A DNA stretch of 41,283 nt from assembly GCA_029261575.1 (NCBI GenBank), contig JAJDBD010000059.1, forward strand, positions 80,182 to 121,464. Direction: 5' to 3'. The notes under the pieces are model-generated. The model was not told the DNA's origin. It searched no databases and worked only from the letters and a program-made list of their open reading frames with translations. This stretch comes from Nitrospinaceae bacterium (GTDB taxonomy: Bacteria; Nitrospinota; Nitrospinia; Nitrospinales; JACRGP01). The position numbers were made by a program, and so were the translations under genes. How positions within the stretch are numbered: position 1 is the stretch's first letter; every line of letters begins with the position of its first letter. Of this stretch, positions 18,368-27,272 are shown piece by piece.

Positions 18368-18748
18368 ATACCTCTACGATTTAGACGACCTTTAAATTTA
18401 AAGAAAAGCAAAACCCCAGTCCATGCTACAGGCCGTTGTAAATATTCCAATAAGGGTATCTTTTTTAGGCGTCTGAAGCAATTAGTTTTTATAGAAATTT
18501 TTGCGACGAGAGGGATCGGAGAGGTTCCCGTAGGCTGAGGAAATGTATGAAGTTTTCAAGTTTTTATTTTTTGGCAACCTGGGATTATTGCCCAGCGGTC
18601 AACCTGAAAGAATTTTTGAAAATCCGGATTTTGAACTCAATCGTAAAGCGGTAGAGCCGAGGCTAAAAAGTTTCGCCTTGATTTTTAATCCCAGCATGTT
18701 ACAAATGTCGCCATTAAAAATTGCCTATTCTGAGGGATCCTAAAACGC
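18368..18748. other. Divergent intergenic region without a confirmed gene
   Basis: This region separates the minus-strand ATPase from rfbA. It holds the rfbA promoter (18678-18705) and a weak minus-strand candidate, TTGGAA-16-TAGCAT, near 18420-18450. A 66-codon ORF at 18543-18743 has no recognisable similarity and poor ribosome-binding spacing, so I did not call it. Confidence 0.5.
18678..18705 (+). promoter_or_regulatory. Promoter for rfbA
   Basis: TTGATT (18678-18683), a 16-base spacer and TACAAA (18700-18705), with TGT in front giving an extended -10. It lies 43 bases before the start codon of rfbA. Confidence 0.5.
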
Positions 18749-19813
18749 ATGAAAGGTTTAATTCTAAGCGGCGGAAAAGGCACTCGCCTTCGCCCTTTGA
18801 CCTATACCCAGGCCAAGCAATTGGTCCCGGTCGCCAACAAGCCGATTTTGTTTTATGGGATCGAATCGCTGGTGGAGGCGGGGATCAAGGATATTGGTAT
18901 TGTGGTGGGCGATACCCACGCGGAAATTCGCGAGGCGGTCGGTAGCGGGTCCAGATGGGGCGCGAAGATAACGTTTGTCAAGCAGGACGAGCCTTTGGGA
19001 TTGGCTCACGCGGTAAAAATTTCCCAGGGATTTTTGAAAAAGGACCCTTTTGTTATGTATCTGGGGGATAACATTATTGTCGGCGGGGTTCGAAAGTTTG
19101 CCGAAAGGTTTCGTAAGGAAAAACCGAACTCGCAAATATTACTGGCGCATGTTCCCAACCCGTCAGAGTTCGGCGTGGCGGAACTTTCTCGCGGAAAGGT
19201 CGTCCGGCTGGTGGAAAAACCCAAGAACCCCAAGTCGGACCTGGCTCTGGTAGGGGTTTATCTGTTCGACCATAATATCTTCCAGGCCGTGAACGCCATC
19301 AAGCCGTCCAGGCGCGGCGAACTGGAAATTACCGACGCCATTCAGTACCTGGTCACAAAAAAATTCAACGTCCAATCCCACATCATCGATGGCTGGTGGA
19401 AGGACACGGGAAAGCTTGAAGATATGCTGGAGGCCAACCGGATCATTTTGGACTCCTTGCATCTGGATATCCGAGGGTCGGTGGATAAAAATTCCAAGGC
19501 GGATTTTAAGGTGGTCGTGGAAAAGGGAGCAAAAATTATTAACAGCGCCATCCGCGGACCGGCAATCATCGGGAAAAACGCCAGGATCGTTAATTCCTAT
19601 GTCGGGCCGTTCACCTCAATCGAACACGACGTTCAACTGGAAAATGTTGAAATTGAGCACAGTATTGTTTTGGAACACAGCAGAATTCAAAATATAGGGA
19701 CCAGGATCAGCGACAGCCTGATCGGTAAAAATGTCGTCATTGAGCCTGCCCCCGGCAGACCCGAGTCGTATCAGTTTTTGGTCGGCGACAACAGCAGTTT
19801 TAAGATACATTAA
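18749..19813 (+). CDS. rfbA: Glucose-1-phosphate thymidylyltransferase, long form
   Basis: This enzyme makes dTDP-glucose from dTTP and glucose 1-phosphate. The N-terminal nucleotidyltransferase domain starts with MKGLILSGGKGTRLRPLT (nucleotide loop) followed by KQLVPVANKPI. FVMYLGDNII carries the metal-binding aspartate, and WWKDTGKLEDMLEAN is typical. Residues from about 245 form a left-handed beta-helix with hexapeptide repeats (INSAIRGPAIIGKNARIVNSYVGP). At 354 residues it matches the long RmlA type (StrD-like) rather than the ~290-residue enterobacterial form. It heads an rfbABD group. Confidence 0.92.
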   Translation: MKGLILSGGKGTRLRPLTYTQAKQLVPVANKPILFYGIESLVEAGIKDIGIVVGDTHAEIREAVGSGSRWGAKITFVKQDEPLGLAHAVKISQGFLKKDPFVMYLGDNIIVGGVRKFAERFRKEKPNSQILLAHVPNPSEFGVAELSRGKVVRLVEKPKNPKSDLALVGVYLFDHNIFQAVNAIKPSRRGELEITDAIQYLVTKKFNVQSHIIDGWWKDTGKLEDMLEANRIILDSLHLDIRGSVDKNSKADFKVVVEKGAKIINSAIRGPAIIGKNARIVNSYVGPFTSIEHDVQLENVEIEHSIVLEHSRIQNIGTRISDSLIGKNVVIEPAPGRPESYQFLVGDNSSFKIH

Positions 19814-19828
19814 GCTGGGCAAACGCCC

Positions 19829-19849
19829 GCCAGGCAAGCGCCTGTAGGC
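19829..19849. repeat. Palindromic repeat, copy 2 (rfbA-rfbB gap)
   Basis: It differs from 1297-1317 at one position (T for G in the right arm: CCAGGC-AAGC-GCCTGT). It lies in the 176-bp gap between rfbA and rfbB. Confidence 0.6.
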
Positions 19850-19944
19850 CGACGAGGCGCCGGGACCAATGGTTTGGATTTGCAAACCCAACGTGGCTTG
19901 TGGCATTCACCTTAAAAGGTAGTCTGTTGCCCCTGCGGCGAGTA

Positions 19945-19961
19945 GCCAGCGTCGCGCTGGC
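19945..19961. repeat. Second hairpin of the rfbA-rfbB repeat region
   Basis: GCCAGCG-TCG-CGCTGGC is a perfect 7-bp inverted repeat. A related hairpin, CCAGC-GTTAG-GCTGG, follows copy 1 of the palindromic repeat at 1413-1427, at a similar distance. Confidence 0.5.
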
Positions 19962-19989
19962 GCCGTCAATTTCAGACCATGGAGTCGAT

Positions 19990-20967
19990 GTGAAAATTCT
20001 GGTAACAGGAGGCGCGGGTTTTATTGGCGGCAATTTCATCCGTCTTTTTCTCAATGAAAAACCGGACGGGCAGGTCGTCAATCTGGACAAATTGACCTAC
20101 GCTGGAAACCTGGAGAGTCTCAAGGATCTGGAGAGCGACCCGCGCTATCGTTTTGTGAAGGGCGATATCTGCGACGAGGTTCTGGTCGGGGAGTTGATGA
20201 AGGATAATATCGACGTCGTGGTGCATTTCGCCGCGGAATCTCACGTTGATCGTAGCATCAAGGACCCGCACGTTTTTTTGTACACGAATATTCTGGGAAC
20301 GCATAACCTGCTCAATTGCGCGCGGGACGCGGGGATTCCCCGGTTTGTCAATGTTTCAACCGACGAGGTATACGGCAGTCTGGGACCGACGGGTTATTTC
20401 ACCGAGGAAAGTCCTATCCAGCCCAACAGCCCCTATTCGGCCAGCAAGACCAGCGCTGACCTGTTTTGCCGCGCTTTTTTCGAGACCTATTCCTTTCCCG
20501 TGATCACTACGCGTTGCTGTAATAATTACGGTCCCTACCAGTTTCCCGAAAAGTTGATTCCTTTTTTTATTACGAACCTGATGGACGATCAGCCCGTTCC
20601 CATATACGGCGACGGTCTGAATATTCGCGACTGGATTCACGTCGAGGATCACAACCGGGCTTTAATGGCCGTGATTGAAAAGGGGAAGCCGGGGGAAGTT
20701 TACAACATCGGAAGTCGGCAGGAAAAAACCAATATGGAAATCACGGAGATACTTCTTGAGGAAATGGGCAAACCCGATTCATTGAAGAAGTATGTCCAGG
20801 ACAGGTTGGGTCACGATCGGCGTTACGCCATCGATCCCGAAAAACTGGAAAAAGAATTGGGTTGGAAACCGCAAAAATCGTTTGAGCAGGGAATTAAAGA
20901 CGCCGTCGCCTGGTACCGGGCGAACGAAGGCTGGTGGCGGCCTCTCAAGGAAAAAGTTTCCACATGA
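19990..20967 (+). CDS. rfbB: dTDP-glucose 4,6-dehydratase
   Basis: RfbB converts dTDP-glucose to dTDP-4-keto-6-deoxyglucose with bound NAD. The 325-residue short-chain dehydrogenase starts with VKILVTGGAGFIGGNFIR (NAD motif). STDEVYGSLG carries the catalytic Thr-Asp-Glu, and PYSASKTSADL the Tyr-Lys pair. TRCCNNYGPYQFPEKLIPF is a strong RfbB signature. I chose the GTG at 19990 because GGAG lies 5 bases before it. The longer frame from 19900 reads through the intergenic repeat region and gives an improbable N-terminus. Confidence 0.95.
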   Translation: MKILVTGGAGFIGGNFIRLFLNEKPDGQVVNLDKLTYAGNLESLKDLESDPRYRFVKGDICDEVLVGELMKDNIDVVVHFAAESHVDRSIKDPHVFLYTNILGTHNLLNCARDAGIPRFVNVSTDEVYGSLGPTGYFTEESPIQPNSPYSASKTSADLFCRAFFETYSFPVITTRCCNNYGPYQFPEKLIPFFITNLMDDQPVPIYGDGLNIRDWIHVEDHNRALMAVIEKGKPGEVYNIGSRQEKTNMEITEILLEEMGKPDSLKKYVQDRLGHDRRYAIDPEKLEKELGWKPQKSFEQGIKDAVAWYRANEGWWRPLKEKVST

Positions 20968-21016
20968 CATTGACCCTCATGGCGTTGAATACCAAAACCC
21001 ATCCTTATATTTTGCG

Positions 21017-21865
21017 ATGAAAATCCTGGTCATAGGAGCGAGCGGCATGCTCGGGCACGATTTGGTCCGGGTATTTGAGGAAAGCCGCCACGAAGTTTTA
21101 AAGCCTGCCCACTCCCACCTTGATATCGCCGATTCCCAATCCGCTCAAAAATACATCGCCGAACATCGGCCCGAGTGGGTGGTTCTTTCCGCCGCCTACA
21201 CCCGGGTGGACGACTGCGAGAGCAATCGCGACCTTGCCATGAAGGTGAATGCGGAAGGCGCGGCCAACGTGGCCCGGGCCTGCAAAGAGGCGGAGGCGAA
21301 GATGGTTTATGTCAGCACCGATTATGTTTTTCAAGGCGACGTGAACGCGCCCTGCCGGGAGGACGATCCTACCGACCCGATCAATGTTTACGGCGCTAGC
21401 AAGCTGGCCGGGGAAAATTACGTCCGGGAAATCGTTCCCCATCATCTGATCATTCGCACCGCGTGGCTTTACGGCTTGAATGGGAATAATTTTGTCGAGG
21501 CAATATTAAAAAAGGCGGGCGAGGTTTCTGAATTGAAAGTGGTGAACGATCAGCAAGGCTCCCCGACCAACACGCGCGACCTTGCGGAAGGAATTGCCCG
21601 CCTGATAGGCAAAAATGCCCAGGGAGTCGTCAACGTTACCAACACCGAGAGTTGCACCTGGTTTGAATTCGCAAAAAATATTTTGAGCTTAAAACAGATT
21701 GAAGGGGTGGAGGTTTTGCCTGTTTCCACCGCCGAATTCAACGCCCCCGCCAAGCGGCCCGCCTATTCCATTTTGTCTCCCGAAAAGTACGTCGGGATCA
21801 CAGGCCAACCTTTAAGGCCCTGGAAAGACGCCCTCAAATTCTATATGACCGCGCGCAAGAATTAA
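21017..21865 (+). CDS. rfbD: dTDP-4-dehydrorhamnose reductase
   Basis: RfbD reduces dTDP-4-keto-rhamnose to dTDP-L-rhamnose. The 282-residue protein opens with MKILVIGASGMLGHDL (NADPH motif). STDYVFQG and NVYGASKLAGE (catalytic Tyr-Lys) follow, then LIIRTAWLYG and DQQGSPTNTRDLAEGI. It starts 49 bases after rfbB. The 3,5-epimerase RfbC, needed between RfbB and RfbD, is not in the window, so it must be elsewhere or the group serves another dTDP-deoxysugar. The ATG at 21017 is preferred over in-frame upstream codons that overlap rfbB. Confidence 0.93.
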   Translation: MKILVIGASGMLGHDLVRVFEESRHEVLKPAHSHLDIADSQSAQKYIAEHRPEWVVLSAAYTRVDDCESNRDLAMKVNAEGAANVARACKEAEAKMVYVSTDYVFQGDVNAPCREDDPTDPINVYGASKLAGENYVREIVPHHLIIRTAWLYGLNGNNFVEAILKKAGEVSELKVVNDQQGSPTNTRDLAEGIARLIGKNAQGVVNVTNTESCTWFEFAKNILSLKQIEGVEVLPVSTAEFNAPAKRPAYSILSPEKYVGITGQPLRPWKDALKFYMTARKN

Positions 21866-22136
21866 AAACTCCGCGTAAATTCGTTTCCATTATTCAAAGT
21901 CAAAGTTTGCGAGCAAAACTTCTGAGAAATGGGAAGTTATAATTTATTTCCGGTGGGCGTCTCGTTTTTGACAGGTATGCAAATTGCATTAAACTTTTGA
22001 GTGGATTTTTTTGGGGTTCAGTTTAAACTGTATTGGCCGGTTGGTTTGGATGAAATTAATTTAAAAACCGCTCGCTAGCCCTGCTTGGAATTTTTTCTTA
22101 ATTGTGTGCAGATTTATAGCCTTTTTGAAAAAGTTC
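21866..22136. other. AT-rich intergenic stretch, no gene
   Basis: No ORF, tRNA or clear terminator was seen here. A short palindrome, TGCAAATTGCA, lies near 21977 but may be chance. Confidence 0.4.
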
Positions 22137-22145
22137 TGATACAAT
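22137..22145 (+). promoter_or_regulatory. Extended -10 promoter for the receiver gene
   Basis: TG-A-TACAAT is identical to the nonamer ahead of trpB (1490-1498). No clear -35 box is present. The leader would be about 80 bases. Confidence 0.45.
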
Positions 22146-22231
22146 ATGCAACGGTTGATCTAACATACTGATTTTAAATTAGTAATTGTTTGGAAATCTA
22201 AAAAACCGATTGTTTAAAAAAGGGGCGCCCG

Positions 22232-22672
22232 ATGAGCTTTGTCAAGGAAAGAGTGATGAGCAATATTTTGATTGTTGAAGATCATGACATGACTCGCAAG
22301 GTGTTGAATCGTCGTTTGGCCAAGGAGGGTCATAAGGTGATGGAGGCCTCCAATGGATTTTCCGGTATCCAAATTTTAGAAGAAGAGGAAGTCGATCTTG
22401 TGATTATGGATTTCATGATGAAAACCATGAACGGGATGCAGACTTTCGAGAAAATGAAAGAGATTAAACCCAATGTACCCTGCATCATGGTCACCGCCTA
22501 TGCGCATGCTGGCTTGGTAAAACAATTTGTCGACGAGGGCGGCGCGGACTTTCTTGTTAAACCCATTCGCGAAGATTTCGAGGATCGGGTGAACAACATT
22601 CTTGGAAAAAATAAAAAATCCGACGACGATGAAGACGAAGACGTGGATGATATTTTAGCGGATTTTGTGTAA
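22232..22672 (+). CDS. Single-domain response regulator (CheY-like receiver)
   Basis: This 146-residue protein is a lone receiver domain with an acidic tail (DDDEDEDVDDILADF) and no DNA-binding output. The acidic pocket is VEDHD near the N-terminus, the phospho-acceptor Asp is in VIMDFMM, Thr is in MVTAYAH and Lys in FLVKPI. It must act by binding a partner or by passing phosphate on. The partner kinase is not in the window. Two starts are possible: ATG 22232 (AGGGG upstream) or ATG 22256 (AAGGA upstream, giving MSNILIVEDHD, the more usual start for such proteins). Confidence 0.93.
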   Translation: MSFVKERVMSNILIVEDHDMTRKVLNRRLAKEGHKVMEASNGFSGIQILEEEEVDLVIMDFMMKTMNGMQTFEKMKEIKPNVPCIMVTAYAHAGLVKQFVDEGGADFLVKPIREDFEDRVNNILGKNKKSDDDEDEDVDDILADFV

Positions 22673-22792
22673 GCCTCCATTCCTGTGTAACTTTTCCTTT
22701 CCTGTTTTCCTCCGGTATTCCAGAAGCCGAGCGTCTTTACCTCTTATTTGCCTACCCAGTTCACGAGGGTTTTGTTGCGTGTTTCGTTGCCA

Positions 22793-22821
22793 TTGATTTT
22801 TAAATACTCTGGCATTACATT
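22793..22821 (+). promoter_or_regulatory. Promoter for the membrane protein at 22899
   Basis: TTGATT (22793-22798), a 17-base spacer and TACATT (22816-22821). It implies that the receiver gene and the membrane protein gene are separate units. Confidence 0.45.
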
Positions 22822-22898
22822 ACTAAGCTAGAGATATCTTTTAAGCCCGGCAGTATTCAACGCGCGGGTTTAATTAAAATTTTAGGAAAGGGCGTTTT

Positions 22899-23447
22899 AT
22901 GGCAGAGCCAAATAAAGGGAGCACATTTGATGAAGGCCAGGATTGGGCTAAAAAAGTTTTAGGGTTTTTTGACGGCGCCCGGAGAACCTTGGAAACCACC
23001 CGCCAAACCCTGAATATCCTCATGGAAAAATTTTATCTTAACTCCTGCGACTGGTTCAAAAACGCGAATCTTAAATATGAATTTAAGCTCATGGATTTTG
23101 TTTTGGGCGGTTTGAGTTTTGGATTGCTGGTCGGGGCCGGCGCGATCCTTTTGGCGGGATCGGGCTTGCTGGCCTACCAGACGGTTCTTTGGTTGCAGGA
23201 TGGAGTGTGGACCGCCTATCCAATCATGATGGTTTTTGATTTTGTTTTCCAGGGTTCTATATTTCAGGTTTGGCTTGATTCTCCGGAATCCTGGCTGGGG
23301 CTTCATCAATTGGTTTTGTGGTGCCTGGAGAATATTCCGACCTCTCTTGTCCTCATCGTCCAGGGTGTTTTGGGAGTTTTAGTTATGTCGGCAGTTATCG
23401 CCTCCGGGGTTTCTTTCCGTTTTTATCAATCGAACCGAGGCAAATAG
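22899..23447 (+). CDS. Unknown membrane protein
   Basis: I do not recognise this 182-residue protein. The first 65 residues are soluble and partly helical. Strong membrane segments lie at about 66-97 (MDFVLGGLSFGLLVGAGAIL onward) and 145-175 (LVLIVQGVLGVLVMSAVIAS), with hydrophobic, Trp-containing helices between them. AGGAAAGG lies before the ATG at usable spacing, and a promoter sits at 22793. Gene-like codon use and a good start support it as real. Confidence 0.7.
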   Translation: MAEPNKGSTFDEGQDWAKKVLGFFDGARRTLETTRQTLNILMEKFYLNSCDWFKNANLKYEFKLMDFVLGGLSFGLLVGAGAILLAGSGLLAYQTVLWLQDGVWTAYPIMMVFDFVFQGSIFQVWLDSPESWLGLHQLVLWCLENIPTSLVLIVQGVLGVLVMSAVIASGVSFRFYQSNRGK

Positions 23448-23605
23448 CCAAGGCGCTAAAATCGGGTAAATGGAGTCTTTTGGTTAAAATATTATATCTT
23501 GTATGAGCATGGGTTTTGTGCGAACCTGAGAGGGTCGTGCGGCGCGCCTCAAACGCGGTACGGCTTGTCTGGGGCTAACAGTCAAAATCATCGAGGGGCG
23601 ACGCC

Positions 23606-24235
23606 ATGTTATTGTCCACATTTTATAAAAAACCCGAGGTCATACTAACAACGGTAAGGTCGTCCAAGCATCTTGAGCAACTCAAAGCCGTTAAATGCAT
23701 CGGGATGATTTTGATTACCTATTATCTGACCACCTTTGAGTTTCAAAACAGCCTCCTGCTTTCGTTCTCCACCGTGTTGCTCTTGATTGGACTCACCATG
23801 ACAGTATTGACCCGACCCCAAGTGGTTTTGGACGGTTATAAAAACAATATGGAAATAACCGGTTCGCGGGAATTCTCTCATAAAATCAGGCTGGATCCCT
23901 CCACCGTCACTCGCGTTCAGGTTCAAACCAGAAGCGACCGAAAAGCTAAAACCGGTAAGAATCGAAAGGGGAAGGTTTTATATTTCCCTCAGGTTGTCCT
24001 AAAAAATAAAAACAATAAGAATGGTAAAGTAAAATCAATCGATTGTTTTGAGTTGGAAGACCTCAATCAGGCGAATTATGCCGCCGCGCTGATTGCCGCG
24101 TTCACAAGAAAACAAGCCTACGATTCTCGTGGAAAGGCCATCACGCCGCTTGGAAGCTACATCCCCACCAGATTTGTTGAAGGCGAACAACCTGTTTCCT
24201 TGACGCGAAGCGAATACATCACCGCCAGAGGCTGA
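23606..24235 (+). CDS. Unknown membrane-anchored protein
   Basis: This 209-residue protein was not recognised. Two closely spaced hydrophobic segments (about 30-48 and 50-67) form a membrane hairpin. After them comes a basic, beta-rich cytosolic domain (VTRVQVQTRSDRKAKTGKNR; VLYFPQVVLKNK) ending in TRSEYITARG. The layout recalls small bacterial PH-like membrane proteins, but that is a guess. GAGGGG lies 7 bases before the ATG. Confidence 0.65.
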   Translation: MLLSTFYKKPEVILTTVRSSKHLEQLKAVKCIGMILITYYLTTFEFQNSLLLSFSTVLLLIGLTMTVLTRPQVVLDGYKNNMEITGSREFSHKIRLDPSTVTRVQVQTRSDRKAKTGKNRKGKVLYFPQVVLKNKNNKNGKVKSIDCFELEDLNQANYAAALIAAFTRKQAYDSRGKAITPLGSYIPTRFVEGEQPVSLTRSEYITARG

Positions 24236-24432
24236 GGTTTAAAGTCATAGCTCATACGGGTTTTGCGCAGGTCGAATGTTTATAAAAAATATTTAATTCG
24301 CGTCCTCCTCCTATTTCACACCTCCTATTTCCTTTTAGCTAAAATGTGTTTCCGTTTTTAACGAGGTCTCTTGATATCGTTATGGAGGCGGGCAGACTGG
24401 ATGTGCAGGGGGATTTTCGGGGTTCTTAAAAA

Positions 24433-24461
24433 TTGATTTACACCTGGCTTGGGTTTAAACT
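24433..24461 (+). promoter_or_regulatory. Promoter for the small protein/pentapeptide pair
   Basis: TTGATT (24433-24438), a 17-base spacer and TAAACT (24456-24461), 40 bases before the small protein's start. Confidence 0.45.
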
Positions 24462-24500
24462 AGGCCTTCCAGAAATCGGTAATGATGGCGGAGGGGCTGA

Positions 24501-24713
24501 ATGGACAAACTTGAAGCCGTGCAAAGGGTTTTGCGATTTAGCGACAAAGTAAGGGAGCGGTGTGAAACAGAGCGCTCCGTTTTCTTTGACGATTTTGACG
24601 ACTTCAATGTCGACGATTATAACGCTGGCGGTTACGGCGACCTGGCCGATCAAATCATCGAAAAAGGTTTGCAGGAAAAGATCCTCGATGAAGAGGATTT
24701 GCCGGACGATTAA
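24501..24713 (+). CDS. Small acidic protein, unknown
   Basis: This 70-residue protein was not recognised. The N-terminal helix is MDKLEAVQRVLRFSDKVRER. An Asp-rich middle follows (FFDDFDDFNVDDYNAGGYGD), then an acidic tail ending EEDLPDD. GGAGG lies 6 bases before the ATG, a near-ideal ribosome-binding site, and a promoter sits at 24433. Its end overlaps the likely start of the pentapeptide gene, suggesting a coupled pair. Confidence 0.6.
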   Translation: MDKLEAVQRVLRFSDKVRERCETERSVFFDDFDDFNVDDYNAGGYGDLADQIIEKGLQEKILDEEDLPDD

Positions 24714-25500
24714 AATTCTCGCATTTTTTTTTAACCGTCGGGCGAGAAACTCAAATGTTAAAGGGACGCCGAGAAATAGCGTGGATATTCCTCCAGATCG
24801 CGTTTTGAAGCAGGCCGATCTTTCCGGAAAGGATTTGTCGGGGGCTGATTTGAGCGGCGCAGACCTGAGCGAAACCGACATGACGGGAACCGACTTGAGC
24901 GAGGCGATTTTGATCGGGGCCAACCTGACGCACGCCCTTGTGTTTCGCGGTCGCCTTAAAGAGGCCGACCTCACCGGCGCGGAAATTTTTGAAGCTAATT
25001 TGAGCGAGGCCAACGTCAGCGAAGCGGTTCTCAATGGAGCCAACCTCAAGGGGTCGGATCTCGAATGCGTCGACTTTCGTCACAGCGCCCTGGTCGGAGC
25101 CAATTTGGCTGAGGCCAACCTTACGGGAGGATATTTAGGGAGCGCAGATTTTCGCGAAGCAAACTTTGAAAATGCAGATTTAAAAGCCGCCGTCCTGGAC
25201 GAATCCAATTTGTCCGGCGCCATTTTTAAAGGGGCTAATTTGAGCCACGCTCAACTCAATGGGGCCGATTTATCCGGGGCCGATTTCAGCGGTGCGGATT
25301 TGATCGTTGCGGATTTTAAAAACGCGGGTTTTCAGGGCGCCAATTTAAACGGAGCCGACCTCAGAGGGAGCGATCTCCAATCCGCAAAAAACCTCACTTG
25401 CGCACAAGTGGCTCAGGCTAAGCTGGATCAGTCCTCCTTGCTGCCGGATTATCTGGACTTTGTTTGGGTTTCTGAGGAAATTTTTGAATGCCGGGGATGA
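24688..25500 (+). CDS. Pentapeptide-repeat protein
   Basis: From about 24800 the protein is built of A(D/N)LXX repeats: ADLSGKDLSGADLSGADLSE, GANLTHALVF, GADLSGADFSGADL and so on, over about 35 units. These predict a four-sided right-handed beta-helix. Such proteins can mimic DNA (Qnr/MfpA) or act as scaffolds; nothing here picks one. The start is uncertain. ATG 24688 gives 270 residues and overlaps the small acidic gene by 26 bases in another frame. GTG 24781 would remove a non-repeat, basic N-terminus (MKRICRTIKILAFFFNRRA). It is soluble, with no clear signal peptide. Confidence 0.85.
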   Translation: MKRICRTIKILAFFFNRRARNSNVKGTPRNSVDIPPDRVLKQADLSGKDLSGADLSGADLSETDMTGTDLSEAILIGANLTHALVFRGRLKEADLTGAEIFEANLSEANVSEAVLNGANLKGSDLECVDFRHSALVGANLAEANLTGGYLGSADFREANFENADLKAAVLDESNLSGAIFKGANLSHAQLNGADLSGADFSGADLIVADFKNAGFQGANLNGADLRGSDLQSAKNLTCAQVAQAKLDQSSLLPDYLDFVWVSEEIFECRG

Positions 25501-25670
25501 CCGGGCCAAGGGGAATGGGACGCCCCGCAGGCCGAAAAAATGTATCAAATAATTCGCGGTTCTCTTAAAATATATTAATGTAGGGTTAACTTTGTATTAA
25601 CATTCAAAGCGCTATTTTAAGACTGGGAATAATTTCGGGCCATTTCTTACCCGGTTGTTATATCCGATAA

Positions 25671-25700
25671 TTGACGGTTTATCCGTGTTTTTTTTAATAT
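25671..25700 (+). promoter_or_regulatory. Promoter for htrA
   Basis: TTGACG (25671-25676), an 18-base spacer and TAATAT (25695-25700), 52 bases before the start. The start itself has AGGAGG, the strongest ribosome-binding site in the window. Confidence 0.45.
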
Positions 25701-25751
25701 TACAATTGACTGATTTATTACAAGAAAAACTGAAGGTAGGAGGATTAGATA

Positions 25752-27248
25752 ATGCGCAAGCTTTTTAAAATTCCATTGGCGTTGATATTGGCCCTGTTAG
25801 TGGGGCTTCCAGTTTCTTTTGGAGGCGAGGGTTTTTCCCCGAACGCCTTATCCAAGGCTCAGGCCATGAGCGCGGATAAGAACCCTGTGGGGAGCAATAT
25901 AATTGTCAAAATCGCCAAAGAGAAAAATCTCGCCGTGGTCAACGTCAGTGTCAAAGCTAAAAAACAAAACGTGAGTCAAAAGTTTCGCGGACCGCAACGC
26001 AGAGGACCCAGGGCGCCCAGAGGTCCCGGCGGACCCGGCGGACAAAACGATTTTTACGATAAGTTTCAGGATTTTTTCGACCGCTTTCCAGAGCAACGCC
26101 CGCGAGGCGGCACCGGTTCCGGCTTTTTAATCGACCCCACGGGACTGATTTTGACCAACCACCATGTCGTGGAAAACGCAGAATCTATCATGGTGACCTA
26201 CGACGACGATAAAGAATACGAGGCGGAGTTGGTTGGGTCCGATTCCAAAACGGACGTCGCTTTGATCAGGATCGTTCAGGAAGGGGACAAAAAGGAAGAT
26301 TTTACCTATTTGACTCTAGGCGATTCCGATACCCTGGAAGTTGGCGAGTGGGTCGTTGCCATTGGGAATCCCTTTGGTTTGAGCCATACCGTGACCACGG
26401 GAATTGTGAGCGCCAAGGGTAGGAATATTGGCGCCGGACCGTACGACGAATTTATTCAAACCGACGCTTCCATCAACCCCGGAAACAGCGGCGGGCCTTT
26501 GCTGAACATGAACGGCGACGTTATCGGGATGAATACGGCCATCATTTCCGGCAACACCGGCGGGAATGTGGGGATAGGATTCGCCATTCCCATCAACCTG
26601 ACCAAATCCATTATCAAGGATCTGAAGGAAACTGGGAAAGTGACCCGAGGTTGGCTGGGCGTCATGATACAAAGGATCACTCCTGAACTGGCGGCTTCGC
26701 TTGGATTGACTGGCGATGACGGCGCCTTGGTCGGCGACGTTATACCGGAAAGTCCGGCGGCTGGCGCAGGCATCCAACGCGGCGACGTTATTTTGAAATT
26801 CAACAATATTGAAATCAAGAAAATGGAAGAGTTGCCGAAAATCGTCGCCGGCACCCGACCGGATCAGGTGGTTCCGGTTCTCGTGATTCGCGACGGGCAT
26901 GAGAAAAGCCTGAATGTCACCATCGCCCGTTTGAAATCCAAAGAAGAAAAGGTGGCTTCGCTAGACAATAAGCTCGGCGCCACTGTTCAGAATATCACTC
27001 CAGAACTGGCCGAAAGCCTCAACCTGGACAGCTCCGCCGGGGTTTTGGTTTCCGAGGTGGCCCCCGGGCAACCGGCAAAAGTGTCCGGTTTGAGACGCGG
27101 CGATATTATTCTGGAAGTCAATCGGAATCCCGTCAATAACGTAGACGAGTTCAATCAGGCCGTGATCAAAACCCAAAAAAAAGGCACGGCTTTGATGTTG
27201 GTCAAGCGGGATGGCACTACTATTTATGTCGCCGTCAAGTTGGGTTGA
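25752..27248 (+). CDS. Periplasmic serine protease, DegP/HtrA family
   Basis: This protease/chaperone degrades misfolded envelope proteins. The 498 residues comprise a signal peptide (1-24), a trypsin-like domain (about 115-275) and two PDZ domains (about 290-380 and 400-495), the DegP/DegQ layout. The catalytic triad is complete: H138 (LTNHHVVENA), D168 (SKTDVALIRI) and S246 (NPGNSGGPL). Between the signal peptide and the protease is a Gly/Pro/Arg-rich stretch (QRRGPRAPRGPGGPGGQ), a flexible insertion seen in some HtrA proteins. A strong terminator follows the gene. Confidence 0.95.
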   Translation: MRKLFKIPLALILALLVGLPVSFGGEGFSPNALSKAQAMSADKNPVGSNIIVKIAKEKNLAVVNVSVKAKKQNVSQKFRGPQRRGPRAPRGPGGPGGQNDFYDKFQDFFDRFPEQRPRGGTGSGFLIDPTGLILTNHHVVENAESIMVTYDDDKEYEAELVGSDSKTDVALIRIVQEGDKKEDFTYLTLGDSDTLEVGEWVVAIGNPFGLSHTVTTGIVSAKGRNIGAGPYDEFIQTDASINPGNSGGPLLNMNGDVIGMNTAIISGNTGGNVGIGFAIPINLTKSIIKDLKETGKVTRGWLGVMIQRITPELAASLGLTGDDGALVGDVIPESPAAGAGIQRGDVILKFNNIEIKKMEELPKIVAGTRPDQVVPVLVIRDGHEKSLNVTIARLKSKEEKVASLDNKLGATVQNITPELAESLNLDSSAGVLVSEVAPGQPAKVSGLRRGDIILEVNRNPVNNVDEFNQAVIKTQKKGTALMLVKRDGTTIYVAVKLG

Positions 27249-27272
27249 TTTCTTTCTCCCGGTAATCAAACT

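Noticed and set aside
18543-18743. 66-codon open frame before rfbA
   Set aside because: No similarity recognised and poor ribosome-binding spacing; the rfbA promoter lies inside it.
19900-19989. N-terminal extension of rfbB
   Set aside because: It runs through the intergenic hairpin repeat region; the GTG at 19990 has GGAG and begins at the NAD-binding strand as expected.
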